This document shows positions 43,301-55,903 of a stretch of 64,000 bases of DNA, one piece after another. Source of the stretch: Marinobacter azerbaijanicus (GTDB lineage: Bacteria > Pseudomonadota > Gammaproteobacteria > Pseudomonadales > Oleiphilaceae); the NCBI RefSeq assembly GCF_030250645.1, contig NZ_JASSVS010000006.1:186001-250000 (forward strand), given 5' to 3'. Within the stretch, counting starts at the first letter, position 1. Every line of letters starts with the position of its first letter. Both the position numbers and the translations under genes were made by a program. The notes beneath the pieces are model-generated. The model saw only the letters and a list, made by a program, of their open reading frames with translations, was not told the origin of the DNA and made no database searches.

Positions 43301-44296
43301 ATGCGAACGGTTTCTGTTATCGGGTTTGATGGCGCGCTTGCCAGTGCTATTACCGGCATTATTGATCTGTTTCGGCTGGCAGGTGTGACCTGGGCACGTA
43401 TCAATGACGTCCCGCCAGAGCCTGAGTTTACGACGCGGCTATTGACCGACGGTGGCAAACCCTGCCGGTGTAACAACGGGATTACACTGCTCGCGGACGG
43501 GGACTGGCGGGACTACCCTGCCGGCAACCCGCAGGCGGATCTGGTGATTGTGCCGACCATTGGGGCGCCGATTGACCGGGTGCTGGCAGCCAATTCCGGG
43601 TTGATTGACTGGCTCGGCGGCTTCCGGGAGGCAGCGACCGGGCAGGTTCGTGTCGCCAGTAACTGCACCGGCGCGTTTCTGCTGGCCGAAGCCGGGTTGC
43701 TTGATGGGCGGCAGGCGACGACGCACTGGGGGTTCAGCAATCAGTTCCGGCAGCGTTTTCCGGGGGTGGACCTTCAGCCGAGCAAGCTGATTACGGTGGA
43801 TGGGCATGTTGCCTGCGCCGGTGGTGGTATGGCCTGGTGGGATCTGGGGGTTTATCTGGTGGAGCGTTTTGCCGGGGCCAGGGTGGCGCGGGAGCTGGCT
43901 AAGGCGTTTGTGATTGATGCCGGGCGGACCAGTCAGGCGCCCTACGGTGCCCTGCAGGCGCGCCGATACCATTCGGATGCCGCGATTCTGAAGCTGCAGG
44001 ACTGGCTGGATGCGAATTATGCCGAGCCGGTAACACTGCAGAAACTTGCAGAGCTGGCGGGGTTGACGGAGCGGTCACTGATTCGCCGGTTCAAGGCTGC
44101 GACCGGGGACACACCCACCGGTTATCTGCAGGTTCTCAGAATCGAGGCGGCACGGCAGCATCTGGAGAATTCACGGGCGGCAGTGGAGGAAGTGACGAGG
44201 ATGGTGGGTTATGAGGACGTCAGCTCGTTCAGCCGACTGTTCCGAAAACACACTGGCTTGGCACCCGGTGTTTATCGCGCCCGGTTTGGTCGATAG
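43301..44296 (+). CDS. GlxA-type AraC-family transcriptional regulator
   Basis: This 331-residue regulator has an N-terminal DJ-1/PfpI-like (GATase1) domain with a Cys at the nucleophile elbow (VASNCTGAFLLAEAGLL). Two C-terminal AraC helix-turn-helix motifs follow (VTLQKLAELAGLTERSLIRR; AAVEEVTRMVGYEDVSSFSRLFRKHTGL). Members sense small metabolites or act as nitrogen/betaine/fatty-acid catabolic activators. The true start is ATG 43301 with GGAG 5 nt upstream; the earlier ATG at 43229 is inside hairpin D. It is divergent from the acyl-CoA dehydrogenase. Confidence 0.9.
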   Translation: MRTVSVIGFDGALASAITGIIDLFRLAGVTWARINDVPPEPEFTTRLLTDGGKPCRCNNGITLLADGDWRDYPAGNPQADLVIVPTIGAPIDRVLAANSGLIDWLGGFREAATGQVRVASNCTGAFLLAEAGLLDGRQATTHWGFSNQFRQRFPGVDLQPSKLITVDGHVACAGGGMAWWDLGVYLVERFAGARVARELAKAFVIDAGRTSQAPYGALQARRYHSDAAILKLQDWLDANYAEPVTLQKLAELAGLTERSLIRRFKAATGDTPTGYLQVLRIEAARQHLENSRAAVEEVTRMVGYEDVSSFSRLFRKHTGLAPGVYRARFGR

Positions 44297-44410
44297 CGCA
44301 CCGACACGACGATTTGGCCCGGGTTATGCTTGGTTTACAGTACAAGGCCGAAAGGCTGCGTCAAACGTAAAGTTTTTTGACACAGGTTATTTCCCGCGGA
44401 GGGTAATACC

Positions 44411-44575
44411 ATGACAGCACTACAGAAAAACCAGCAGTCCGATCTGTTAAGCCGCCTCTACGACATGAAGCAGAAACAGCTGCTACGGGCCAGCCAGCAG
44501 GCAGACAGCCTTCGCTACCGCGTTCTGTCCGCTGAAGCCGAAGCAATCAGCGAGGCCCTGAAAGCCATTCGATAA
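44411..44575 (+). CDS. 54-residue helical small protein
   Basis: The ATG at 44411 with GGAGGG 7 nt upstream opens a 54-codon frame: MTALQKNQQSDLLSRLYDMK, then a basic, then acidic helix ending EALKAIR. It is soluble, rich in Gln, Leu and Ala, with heptad spacing, and followed directly by a hairpin terminator. These features support a real gene. No homologue is recognised. Confidence 0.62.
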   Translation: MTALQKNQQSDLLSRLYDMKQKQLLRASQQADSLRYRVLSAEAEAISEALKAIR

Positions 44576-44576
44576 G

Positions 44577-44609
44577 GGCGGTCAGCAACTGTAACAGTAG
44601 CTGACCGCC
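44577..44609. terminator. Hairpin between the small gene and convergent fadH
   Basis: Perfect 10-bp stem GGCGGTCAGC/GCTGACCGCC with a 13-nt loop immediately after the small-gene stop and 55 nt beyond the fadH stop. Confidence 0.75.
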
Positions 44610-44664
44610 TTCAGAGACTGACTGATCAAGGCGATCACTTTGTGACCAAATTTGTCGCCCCCGG

Positions 44665-47638
<2,974 letters not shown>

Positions 47639-47871
47639 ATGCCCCAGGATAGTGTGAGTTTTTACTGGTCCAACAACTCTGCAAAACCGTATCTGGGTGT
47701 CTATCCTTTTACTGTGGCGGCCTGCAACCTGTCTTGCCTTTGATCAAGGTGTCGGATAGTCTCTCAGGCGTCTGAATAAAGGGTAACGATTAACATTTCC
47801 TGAGGATCAGTCTCCAGCCCCGGAGCGATCCAGCCGACTTTTCAAGGGCCTGACTGGAGCGCAATCTCAAC

Positions 47872-50178
47872 ATGCTACTGGCTGTGTTATCAGGGTTTCT
47901 GCTGGCAATTGTGGCACCGGCACTGCATCGGATCAGCGGCAGATATATTGGCTGGGTGCTGGCCATCCTGCCCGCAAGTCTCACGGTATACTTTGCCAGC
48001 CTGATTCCGGACGTCCGGGCCAATGGATCGCTGGTGCTGGAGTACGCCTGGATGCCCGGGCTGGATATCTCGCTCAACTTCCTGGTCGATGGTCTCTCCC
48101 TGGTATTTGCTCTGCTGATCAGTGGCATCGGCACCTTTATCCTCATTTATGCGGGCGCCTATCTTGCAGGCCACAAATATCTGGCACGTTTCTTCGTCAT
48201 TATGCTGTCCTTCATGGCGTCCATGCTTGGGCTGGTGCTTTCAGATAACCTGATCACCCTGTTCGTATTCTGGGAACTGACCAGCATCACCTCCTACATG
48301 CTGATCGGCTTCAATCACGAAGACATGGAAGCGCGCAAATGCGCACTGCAGGGCCTGTTTGTAACCGTCGCGGGAGGCCTCGCTTTAATGGCGGGCCTGG
48401 TACTGCTGGCGATCATGAGCGGCAGCTATTCACTGTCAGAGATTCTGGCGTCGGATATGGCCCTCCATGAGCATGCGTTCTACACGGCAGCGGTCATCTG
48501 TATTCTGGCGGGTACGTTCACCAAATCGGCTCAGGTACCCTTCCATTTCTGGCTGCCTAACGCCATGGCCGCACCCACCCCGGTTTCCGCGTTCCTGCAC
48601 TCGGCCACCATGGTCAAGGCCGGTATTTACCTGATGGCGCGCCTGAATCCGTCCCTGGGTGAAGGTGAACTCTGGAGCCAGGCACTGATGCTGTTTGGCG
48701 CAGCCACCATGTTTACCGGTGCCTATCTGGCATTCAGCAGCACCGGCATCAAAAAGGTCCTGGCGTACTCAACCATCATGGCCCTGGGCACCCTGACCAT
48801 TCTGATTGGCGTCGGCACCGAACTGGCCCTGACCGCCTTCATCTGTTTCCTGGTGGCGCACTCTCTGTATAAGGGCGCCCTGTTCATGATCGCCGGCGCC
48901 CTTGATCACGAAACCGGCACCAAGGACATCAGCCGCATGGGCGGACTGAGAAAAAGCATGCCTGCGACTGCCGTGATTGCCTGCCTGGCAGCATTGTCAC
49001 TGGCGGGGCTGCCACCAGTATTCGGGTTTATCGCCAAGGAACTGCTGCTTGAGTCGCTGCTGGAAGCTCCATTCTGGTCTGTGGGCCTGACGGTTGCAGC
49101 CGTGGCATCGGCAGTCCTGATTGTTGGTGTCGCTGGCTTGGTGGCAATCAAGCCTTTCTTTGGCAGTACCGCAAACACTCCGAAAACGCCCCACGAGGCA
49201 CCCTTCGGGATGCTGGTGGGCCCCGGCGTGCTGTCATTGATTGCTCTTTTGTTCGGGCTGGCTCCGTTCCTGCCCGAGGGCGCCCTGTTGCAAACAGCGG
49301 TGGGTAGCGTCAACGGCTCGCCGGTGGAAACCCACCTGGCCCTCTGGCATGGCGTCAACGTACCCCTGGTATTGTCCATGGGCAGCCTGGCGCTGGGTCT
49401 CAGCCTTCTGGCAGGATGGCGCCGAATTCAGCCCACGCTCTACGCCATCAACACCTCGGGCGCCAGGTTTGGCCCCGAAGCCGGGTATTTCCGCCTCATG
49501 GAAGGCATAACCATTGTTGCCGCCTGGCAGACCCGGGTACTGCAGAATGGAGTGCTCGGATTGTACCTGCTGCTGCTGGTAGCAGTGACCTTTGGCCTGA
49601 CGGGGTACACACTGCTGACCAAACAGGGCATCACCCTGGCGCTGGACCTGACCGACAGTCACTTCTATGAGTGGGGAATTGCCTTACTGCTGCTGGCTGC
49701 CGCGGTTTTTGCCAGCGCGACCCATTCCCGGCTGGGCTCCGTCGCGTCCATGGGGGTGCTTGGCTTTGGCGTTGCCCTGACCTTCATCCTGTTCAGCGCA
49801 CCAGACCTGGGCATCACCCAGTTGCTCGTGGAAACACTGACGGTCATCCTGCTGGTGCTGGTGCTGTTCAAGCTGCCCGAGTTCGTCAACCTTTCATCAC
49901 CATTTGAGCGCTACCGGGATCTCGCTGTCGCCGCGTTCGCCGGTATCGTAATGACACTCCTGATCCTCGCATCCCTCGATGTGCAGTACTTCGAGACCAT
50001 TTCGAGCTACTACGTCGAGAACAGTGGGCCACTGGGCCATGGGCGCAACATCGTTAACGTCATTCTGGTGGATTTCCGGGCACTGGATACCCTGGGCGAG
50101 ATCTTCGTTCTGTCGCTGGCTGCCCTTGGTGTGCTGTCAATGATCAAACTGAAGGCGGAGGATCAGCACAAACCATGA
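47872..50178 (+). CDS. mrpA: Na+/H+ antiporter subunit A (Mrp/Mnh)
   Basis: This 768-residue polytopic protein is homologous to respiratory complex I NuoL. Blocks include LFVFWELTSITSYMLIGFNH, PFHFWLPNAMAAPTPVSAFLHSATMVKAG and LAYSTIMALG with the conserved ion-path Glu/Lys/His. The C-terminal third holds the MrpA-specific extension (SAPDLGITQLLVETLTVILL). It is the largest subunit of the multi-protein Na+/H+ exchanger of the inner membrane. The spacing to a weak GGAGC site is long. The stop overlaps mrpB (ATGA). Confidence 0.94.
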   Translation: MLLAVLSGFLLAIVAPALHRISGRYIGWVLAILPASLTVYFASLIPDVRANGSLVLEYAWMPGLDISLNFLVDGLSLVFALLISGIGTFILIYAGAYLAGHKYLARFFVIMLSFMASMLGLVLSDNLITLFVFWELTSITSYMLIGFNHEDMEARKCALQGLFVTVAGGLALMAGLVLLAIMSGSYSLSEILASDMALHEHAFYTAAVICILAGTFTKSAQVPFHFWLPNAMAAPTPVSAFLHSATMVKAGIYLMARLNPSLGEGELWSQALMLFGAATMFTGAYLAFSSTGIKKVLAYSTIMALGTLTILIGVGTELALTAFICFLVAHSLYKGALFMIAGALDHETGTKDISRMGGLRKSMPATAVIACLAALSLAGLPPVFGFIAKELLLESLLEAPFWSVGLTVAAVASAVLIVGVAGLVAIKPFFGSTANTPKTPHEAPFGMLVGPGVLSLIALLFGLAPFLPEGALLQTAVGSVNGSPVETHLALWHGVNVPLVLSMGSLALGLSLLAGWRRIQPTLYAINTSGARFGPEAGYFRLMEGITIVAAWQTRVLQNGVLGLYLLLLVAVTFGLTGYTLLTKQGITLALDLTDSHFYEWGIALLLLAAAVFASATHSRLGSVASMGVLGFGVALTFILFSAPDLGITQLLVETLTVILLVLVLFKLPEFVNLSSPFERYRDLAVAAFAGIVMTLLILASLDVQYFETISSYYVENSGPLGHGRNIVNVILVDFRALDTLGEIFVLSLAALGVLSMIKLKAEDQHKP

Positions 50179-50600
50179 AATCCAATACCCTCATTCTTCA
50201 CACCGCGGCCCTGTTCATCATGCCCCTGCAGCTGATGTTCTCGGTTTTCCTGTTGTTCCGCGGCCATGACGAGCCCGGCGGAGGGTTCATCGGTGGGCTC
50301 GTGGCGGCAGGCGCCTTCGTTCTCTATGCTTTTGCCTTTGGATCGGAGGCAACCCGCCGGATCCTTCGGGTTGCCCCTCGGGACCTTCTTGCTGCGGGAT
50401 TACTGTTTGCCATCGTCTCCACCATTCCCGCATTCCTGTCCGGGCAGCCCATGCTGACCGCTCACTGGTGGGAACTGCCGCTGCCCGGCGAAAATTATCT
50501 GAAACTGTCAACGCCGCTGATCTTCGACATCGGCGTCTATGCCACGGTTCTGGGCACCATCATGACCTTCGTTATCAATCTGATGGAGTCGGATGAATGA
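50175..50600 (+). CDS. mrpB: Na+/H+ antiporter subunit B (Mrp/Mnh)
   Basis: This 141-residue protein has four predicted helices and the MnhB motif [19 protein letters not shown], plus [14 protein letters not shown] near the C-terminus. It is separate from MrpA here (not an AB fusion), giving the seven-gene form of the operon. It is coupled to mrpA by ATGA. Confidence 0.93.
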   Translation: MKSNTLILHTAALFIMPLQLMFSVFLLFRGHDEPGGGFIGGLVAAGAFVLYAFAFGSEATRRILRVAPRDLLAAGLLFAIVSTIPAFLSGQPMLTAHWWELPLPGENYLKLSTPLIFDIGVYATVLGTIMTFVINLMESDE

Positions 50601-50646
50601 ACCAGAGTTTGCACTCCCGACACCCCAACCCGGAAGGAGGGCCGTT

Positions 50647-50994
50647 ATGGAAAGCCTGATGGCTTATGTCGTCGGCATCCTTTTTGCGGCGGCGATTTAC
50701 ATGATGCTGCGCCGCTCTATCGTCAAGCTGGTTATTGGCCTGATGATACTGAGCAATGCCGCCAACCTGCTCATATTCGTCGTTTCCGGCATGACCCGGG
50801 GTGCCCCCCCGCTGCTTCCGGAGGGTGCCGACGCACCTCTGGGTATCGTTGCTGACCCGTTACCACAGGCATTGATACTGACTGCCATCGTAATCGCCTT
50901 CGGCGTTCTGGCCTTCGCAGTGGTTCTCATTCGTCGTGCGTATGAAGTGGTGGGAACCGATGACCTCGACCAGATGAAGGATACGGACACTTGA
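50647..50994 (+). CDS. mrpC: Na+/H+ antiporter subunit C (Mrp/Mnh, NuoK-like)
   Basis: This 115-residue, three-helix protein is related to Nuo[38 protein letters not shown], and [17 protein letters not shown]. The ATG at 50647 is chosen because a full AAGGAGG lies 6 nt upstream; an ATG at 50593 would overlap mrpB and add 18 polar residues. Confidence 0.92.
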   Translation: MESLMAYVVGILFAAAIYMMLRRSIVKLVIGLMILSNAANLLIFVVSGMTRGAPPLLPEGADAPLGIVADPLPQALILTAIVIAFGVLAFAVVLIRRAYEVVGTDDLDQMKDTDT

Positions 50995-52505
50995 ACCTGG
51001 AGCTTGCCCTACCGATTCTTATTCCGCTGATTTCCGGCGCCGTGTCCGTGGCTCTGTGGCGCTCCGTTCGCTATCAGCGCATTCTGGCCGTGGTGGCGAC
51101 CGCCCTGCTGCTGGCAGCCAGCGTCTGGCTGCTGCGCTCGACGGTCGACCAGGGATTCCTGGTCATGGAAATGGGGAGCTGGCCCGCCCCTTTCAGTATT
51201 GTGTTTGTCTCCGACATACTCAGCGCCATCATGATCGTGCTGACGGGCATCATCGGGCTTGCCATCGCCATCTACTCCCTGGCCTCCACGCCCAGCGGTC
51301 ATGAAAAGTTTGGCTATTACCCGCTGATGCACCTGCTGCTGGCGGGGGTGTCCGGCTCCTTCCTCACGGGCGACATTTTCAACCTGTTTGTCTGGTTTGA
51401 GGTCATGCTGCTCGCCTCCTTCGCCCTGCTGACACTAGGTGGCGAACGGGCGCAGATGGAAGGCGCCATCAAATACGTTACCCTGAACCTGTTTTCGTCC
51501 GCGATTTTCCTGTCAGCAGTGGGCCTGCTTTATGGCACCGTCGGCACACTCAACATGGCAGACATCGCCCAGAAAGTGGCATCACTGGAAGATGCGGGCA
51601 TGGTTACCGTGGTGTCGATGATGTTCATGGTGTCCTTTGGTATCAAGGCAGCGGCCTTTCCGCTGTTTTTCTGGCTGCCCGCTTCCTACCATACGCCCCA
51701 GGTGGCGGTTTCCGCCCTGTTTGCCGGGCTGCTCACCAAGGTGGGGGTTTACGCCCTGTACCGGGTCTTCACGCTTATCTTCACCCAGGATGTGGAATAC
51801 ACACACACCATACTGCTCTGGGCCGCTGCCCTGACCATGCTGACCGGCGTTCTCGGTGCCGCAGCACAGTTCGAATTCCGCCGCATCCTGTCGTTCCACA
51901 TTGTCAGCCAGATCGGCTACATGATCCTTGGGCTTGCCCTGTTCACGCCGCTGGCGATTATCGGCGGGGTGTTTTACATCATGCACCACATCATTGTTAA
52001 GACGAACCTGTTCCTGGTCAGCGGCATCACTTACCGGCTGCTGGGCAGCTATGAGCTGCAGGACCTGGGCGGCGTCTACAAGGAACGGCCAATGCTCGCC
52101 CTGCTGTTCCTCATCCCAGCCCTGTCACTGGCAGGCATCCCGCCACTGTCGGGATTTTTCGCGAAGTTTGTTGTGATCCGGGCGGGCCTGGAGGCGGAAG
52201 CCTATGTGATTACGGGTATTGCCCTGCTGGTCGGCCTGCTGACACTGTATTCCATGATCAAGATCTGGGCCGAAGTGTTCTGGAAGGAAACACCGGAACA
52301 CACCAAGTCCCTCAGTCTCCTGAAGGGCGACATGAAAAAAAGCCACGCGTGGGCTTACTATGTGCCAGTCGTCGGTCTTGCAGCATGTACCCTGTACATC
52401 GGTCTTAACGGCCAGCCTATCTATGAACTGGCCGAGATGGCGGCCGACCAGCTGATGAACCCCGAGCTCTACATAGAAGCGGTTCTGGGAGGTGCGCAAC
52501 AATGA
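50991..52505 (+). CDS. mrpD: Na+/H+ antiporter subunit D (Mrp/Mnh, NuoN/M-like)
   Basis: This 504-residue, about 14-helix protein of the complex I antiporter-like family has [40 protein letters not shown] and [15 protein letters not shown]. The initiation codon is TTG overlapping the mrpC stop (TTGA), with GAAGGA 9 nt upstream; no ATG fits the conserved N-terminus. Forms the second proton channel of the exchanger. Confidence 0.92.
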   Translation: MNLELALPILIPLISGAVSVALWRSVRYQRILAVVATALLLAASVWLLRSTVDQGFLVMEMGSWPAPFSIVFVSDILSAIMIVLTGIIGLAIAIYSLASTPSGHEKFGYYPLMHLLLAGVSGSFLTGDIFNLFVWFEVMLLASFALLTLGGERAQMEGAIKYVTLNLFSSAIFLSAVGLLYGTVGTLNMADIAQKVASLEDAGMVTVVSMMFMVSFGIKAAAFPLFFWLPASYHTPQVAVSALFAGLLTKVGVYALYRVFTLIFTQDVEYTHTILLWAAALTMLTGVLGAAAQFEFRRILSFHIVSQIGYMILGLALFTPLAIIGGVFYIMHHIIVKTNLFLVSGITYRLLGSYELQDLGGVYKERPMLALLFLIPALSLAGIPPLSGFFAKFVVIRAGLEAEAYVITGIALLVGLLTLYSMIKIWAEVFWKETPEHTKSLSLLKGDMKKSHAWAYYVPVVGLAACTLYIGLNGQPIYELAEMAADQLMNPELYIEAVLGGAQQ

Positions 52506-52975
52506 TAGGTTTCTTCTGGAACATCATGCTGGCGCTTGCCTGGGTGGCGCTGAGCGGCAAATTCACCGCTTTGAACTTTCTGGCCGGCTTCTTCTTTGCT
52601 TACCTGGCACTGATGGTCCTGCAAAGACAGGTGCCCGTTCTCAAGGGTTACTCCAGGCGTATTCCGCGGGTGGTGGCGTTCCTGGTGTTTTTTGTCAAAG
52701 AACTGGTAAAAGCCAACTTCCGCGTTGCCTACGATGTTGCAACGCCAGTCTGGTATATGAAACCCGGCGTCATCGCGTTTCGCCTGGAGGCACACACCGA
52801 TGTGGAGATCCTGTTCCTGAGCAGTGTGATTTCCCTGACGCCCGGGACGCTGAGCCTGGACGTTTCGGACGACCGTCGGGTGCTTTTCATACATGCAATG
52901 TTTCTTCAGGATGAGGAACAGTTGCGGCAGGATCTCAGGGAACTTGAGCGCCGAATCCTGAAGATCTTGCGCTGA
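52502..52975 (+). CDS. mrpE: Na+/H+ antiporter subunit E (Mrp/Mnh)
   Basis: This 157-residue protein has two N-terminal helices ([32 protein letters not shown]) and a soluble domain with [13 protein letters not shown] and [14 protein letters not shown], both typical of MnhE. The ATG overlaps the mrpD stop. Confidence 0.92.
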   Translation: MIGFFWNIMLALAWVALSGKFTALNFLAGFFFAYLALMVLQRQVPVLKGYSRRIPRVVAFLVFFVKELVKANFRVAYDVATPVWYMKPGVIAFRLEAHTDVEILFLSSVISLTPGTLSLDVSDDRRVLFIHAMFLQDEEQLRQDLRELERRILKILR

Positions 52976-52986
52976 GGAGCTACCAC

Positions 52987-53259
52987 GTGATTCCGATAGT
53001 AATTAACATCGTCTATTTTATGCTCTCGTTAGCGCTCCTGTTGGCGTTCATCCGTCTGACCAAGGGGCCGTCGCTACCGGACCGGGTTGTGGCCCTTGAG
53101 CTGATAGCATCCATCGTCGTTGGTTATGTGGGCGTCCATGCCATTGACACCGGTGTTTCCAGCCTGTTGGACGTGGCCATTGTTATCGCCCTGACTGCCT
53201 TCCTCGCAGCCATCGGTTTCGCACGCTTCCTGGAACGGGGGGGACGCAGAAATGATTGA
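52987..53259 (+). CDS. mrpF: Na+/H+ antiporter subunit F (Mrp/Mnh)
   Basis: This 90-residue, three-helix protein has the MnhF block FIRLTKGPSLPDRVVALELI and the C-terminal VIALTAFLAAIGFARFLERG. A GTG start at 52987 follows GAGGAG by 7 nt. Confidence 0.9.
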   Translation: MIPIVINIVYFMLSLALLLAFIRLTKGPSLPDRVVALELIASIVVGYVGVHAIDTGVSSLLDVAIVIALTAFLAAIGFARFLERGGRRND

Positions 53260-53665
53260 ACTGATCGTGGCATTGCTTCTACTGGCCGGCGCTTCCTTCA
53301 TGCTGCTGGCGGCCGTTGGCATTGTTCGATTGCCGGACCTGCCTACCCGCATGCATGCATCCACCAAAGCCGGTGCCATGGGAGCGATGTTCACCATGGG
53401 CGGTGTCGCCTTCTACTTTGCAGACAGCGTTGTGTTCGCCCGAGCCTTTGCCATCGTGGTGTTCATCCTGATCACATCTCCGGTTGCCGCCCACGTAATC
53501 GGTCGAGCCGGTTACTTCATGGGAACCTCGCTATGGGACGGTACCGTCAAGGATGAACTGCGTGACAATTATGATCCTGACACCCACAAGCTCCGCAGCG
53601 GTTACGATGGCAGCCCGGAGAGCGTCACCCCGCCACCGGAGCCGGACTCTTCCGACCAGCGCTGA
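53252..53665 (+). CDS. mrpG: Na+/H+ antiporter subunit G (Mrp/Mnh)
   Basis: This 137-residue, three-helix protein has the MnhG motif AAVGIVRLPDLPTRMHASTK and SPVAAHVIGRAGYFMG. The polar C-terminal tail of about 40 residues (PESVTPPPEPDS) is longer than the core. It overlaps mrpF by 8 nt and ends the operon. Confidence 0.91.
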   Translation: MIELIVALLLLAGASFMLLAAVGIVRLPDLPTRMHASTKAGAMGAMFTMGGVAFYFADSVVFARAFAIVVFILITSPVAAHVIGRAGYFMGTSLWDGTVKDELRDNYDPDTHKLRSGYDGSPESVTPPPEPDSSDQR

Positions 53666-53756
53666 GCGTCTGGACCAGACCGGCGGCCACTTTTTTCACA
53701 CCATGGCAATACAATTTCGCGTATAGTCCACTCCCCCATTTTAAGGAGACATTTTC

Positions 53757-54038
53757 ATGTTGAAAGTAAATGAATACTTTGATGGCAAGGCCAAGTCCAT
53801 TGCCTTCCAGACCTCGACGCTGCCGGCAACCGTGGGCGTGATCAGCCCTGGAGAATACGAGTTTGGCACCAGCAAGAAAGAGACCATGACAGTTATCAGC
53901 GGTGCACTGACCGTTCTGCTGCCAGGCATGCAGGAATGGATGACCTACGGTTCCGGTGAGTTTTTTGAAGTGGCCGGGCAGGCCAGCTTCAAGGCAAAAA
54001 CAGACATCGACACTGCCTACCTCTGCACTTACGAATAA
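53757..54038 (+). CDS. ppnP: Pyrimidine/purine nucleoside phosphorylase PpnP
   Basis: This 93-residue single-domain cupin (formerly UPF0345/YaiE) begins LKVNEYFDGKAKSIAFQT. It has GVISPGEYEFGTSKKETMTV and GEFFEVAGQASFKAKTD. PpnP phosphorolyses several nucleosides to base plus ribose-1-phosphate. AAGGAG precedes the ATG. It has its own terminator. Confidence 0.93.
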   Translation: MLKVNEYFDGKAKSIAFQTSTLPATVGVISPGEYEFGTSKKETMTVISGALTVLLPGMQEWMTYGSGEFFEVAGQASFKAKTDIDTAYLCTYE

Positions 54039-54053
54039 CCCTCACCAGGCTCG

Positions 54054-54106
54054 GAACAGGACAGGTGGGCCAATCAATGGCGCCCACTGGCCCTGTTCTT
54101 TTTTTT
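54054..54106 (+). terminator. Rho-independent terminator of ppnP
   Basis: Stem GAACAGG/CCTGTTC plus inner GTGGGC/GCCCAC with an internal bulge, followed by a run of eight T (54099-54106). Confidence 0.87.
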
Positions 54107-54197
54107 AATCTCCAGAGGTTTCCGTTCACGCCAATCTGTGTCAGATTTAGGCTTCTTCTCGTTATAAAATAAACAATTGAGAAAGAGGCATCGAGTT

Positions 54198-55841
54198 ATG
54201 GCACAAACCCGCATCCTGGAACCGGCAAACAACGCCCATCAGTATCCACTGCTGATCAAGCAGCTGCTATTGTCCGGCCCCCGCTACAACCCGGACCAGG
54301 AAATTGTTTACGCCAATCGCAGCAAGTACACCTATACCGATCTGGTGGATCGCATTCACCGCCTGGCCAACGCCTTGACCGATGCCGGCGTCAAACCCGG
54401 TGATACCGTTGCGGTCATGGATTGGGACACACCCCGTTACCTTGAGTGTTTCTTTGCCATTCCGATGATCGGAGCCATTCTGCACACCATTAATGTCCGG
54501 TTGTCACCCGAGCAGATCGTTTACACCATGAACCACGCCGAGGATGATGCGGTTCTGGTACACGACGATTTCCTCCCGATCATCGAAGGTGTGAAAGACG
54601 AGATCAAAACCGTCAGGACCTGGATTCAACTGACCGACAGCGACACAGCAAAGGCGGCACCCGTGGATACGGTTGGTGAGTATGAAGCCCTGCTGGCCAA
54701 AGCGGACAATCAGTTCGACTTCCCGGACTTTGATGAAAACAGTGTAGCGACCACCTTTTACACCACCGGTACCACCGGCAATCCGAAAGGCGTTTACTTC
54801 AGCCACCGACAACTGGTGCTGCACACTCTGGCCATGACAGGAACCATTGCAGCATTTGATGAAATGCCGTTACTCCGTTCCTCATCGGTTTACATGCCGC
54901 TGACCCCGATGTTCCACGTTCATGCCTGGGGCGTGCCCTACGCGGCCACCATGATGGGCGTCAAACAGGTCTATCCGGGTCGCTACGAACCGGAACTGCT
55001 TGTCGACCTGTTAAAAGAACACAAAGTCACCTTCTCACACTGCGTACCAACGATCATGCAGATGATGATGGCCACCGAATCCATCAAGACGGCCGATCTG
55101 AGTAACTGGCACGTGCTTATCGGTGGTAGCGCACTGACCAAGGGACTCTGCGATGCGGGGGCGAAGCTTGGAATCAGGATGTATACCGCTTACGGAATGT
55201 CTGAAACCTGCCCACTGCTCAGTGCGTCTCACCTCAAGCCGGAAGACATGGAGTTGCCCCTGGAGCAGCAGACAGCCATCAGGGTAAAGACCGGTATTGC
55301 GGCACCAATGGTGGAACTGGAAATTGTGGACCCGGACGGCAAACCTGTGCCCCATGACGGGGAAGCCAAGGGCGAGGTGGTTGCCCGCGCTCCCTGGCTG
55401 ACCCAGGGTTATTTCAAACAGGCCGAGAAAAGCGAGGAACTCTGGGAAGGGGGCTGGCTGCATACCGGCGATGTCGCCAGCATGGAGCCTGACCATACCC
55501 TCACCATCAAGGACCGCATCAAGGATGTGATCAAAACCGGCGGCGAATGGCTCTCCTCGCTCGACCTGGAAAACCTGATCAGTCAGCACCCGGCCGTTGC
55601 CGGCGCCGCAGTGGTCGGCGTGCCCGACGAGAAATGGGGCGAACGCCCCCATGCCCTGGTTACCCTGAAACCTGGTGAGGAGGCTACCCTTGAAGATATC
55701 CAGAATCACCTGAAGAAGTTCGTGGATTCCGGCGAGATCAACAAATGGGCCATACCAAATCAGATTGATTTCGTTGAAGATATTCCGAAAACCAGTGTTG
55801 GCAAGATCAACAAGAAACTGATCCGGGATCAGTTGAAATAA
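54198..55841 (+). CDS. Fatty-acid CoA ligase (AlkK-like, medium/long chain)
   Basis: This 547-residue AMP-forming ligase has the P-loop TTFYTTGTTGNPKGVYFSHR, then MPLTPMFHVHAWGVPY, the A5 YGMSETCPLLS and A7 WLHTGDVASM. The C-terminal DRIKDVIKTGGEWLSSLDLE follows, and the catalytic Lys is in PKTSVGKINKK. The closest recalled relatives are AlkK-type ligases that activate alkane-derived fatty acids, which suits the nearby alkB. Chain-length preference is inferred. ATG 54198 is chosen over an upstream ATG at 54177 because the family starts there. Confidence 0.88.
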   Translation: MAQTRILEPANNAHQYPLLIKQLLLSGPRYNPDQEIVYANRSKYTYTDLVDRIHRLANALTDAGVKPGDTVAVMDWDTPRYLECFFAIPMIGAILHTINVRLSPEQIVYTMNHAEDDAVLVHDDFLPIIEGVKDEIKTVRTWIQLTDSDTAKAAPVDTVGEYEALLAKADNQFDFPDFDENSVATTFYTTGTTGNPKGVYFSHRQLVLHTLAMTGTIAAFDEMPLLRSSSVYMPLTPMFHVHAWGVPYAATMMGVKQVYPGRYEPELLVDLLKEHKVTFSHCVPTIMQMMMATESIKTADLSNWHVLIGGSALTKGLCDAGAKLGIRMYTAYGMSETCPLLSASHLKPEDMELPLEQQTAIRVKTGIAAPMVELEIVDPDGKPVPHDGEAKGEVVARAPWLTQGYFKQAEKSEELWEGGWLHTGDVASMEPDHTLTIKDRIKDVIKTGGEWLSSLDLENLISQHPAVAGAAVVGVPDEKWGERPHALVTLKPGEEATLEDIQNHLKKFVDSGEINKWAIPNQIDFVEDIPKTSVGKINKKLIRDQLK

Positions 55842-55863
55842 GGTTCATCAGTGTAAGCCGGAC

Positions 55864-55897
55864 CCTGGTGTCAGATGATTTTTCATCTGACACCAGG
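55864..55897. terminator. Hairpin terminator between the ligase and convergent PhoX-like gene
   Basis: Perfect 15-bp stem CCTGGTGTCAGATGA/TCATCTGACACCAGG with a TTTT loop, placed 22 nt after the ligase stop and 6 nt after the minus-strand gene's stop. It probably works in both directions. Confidence 0.82.
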
Positions 55898-55903
55898 CCA
55901 CAA

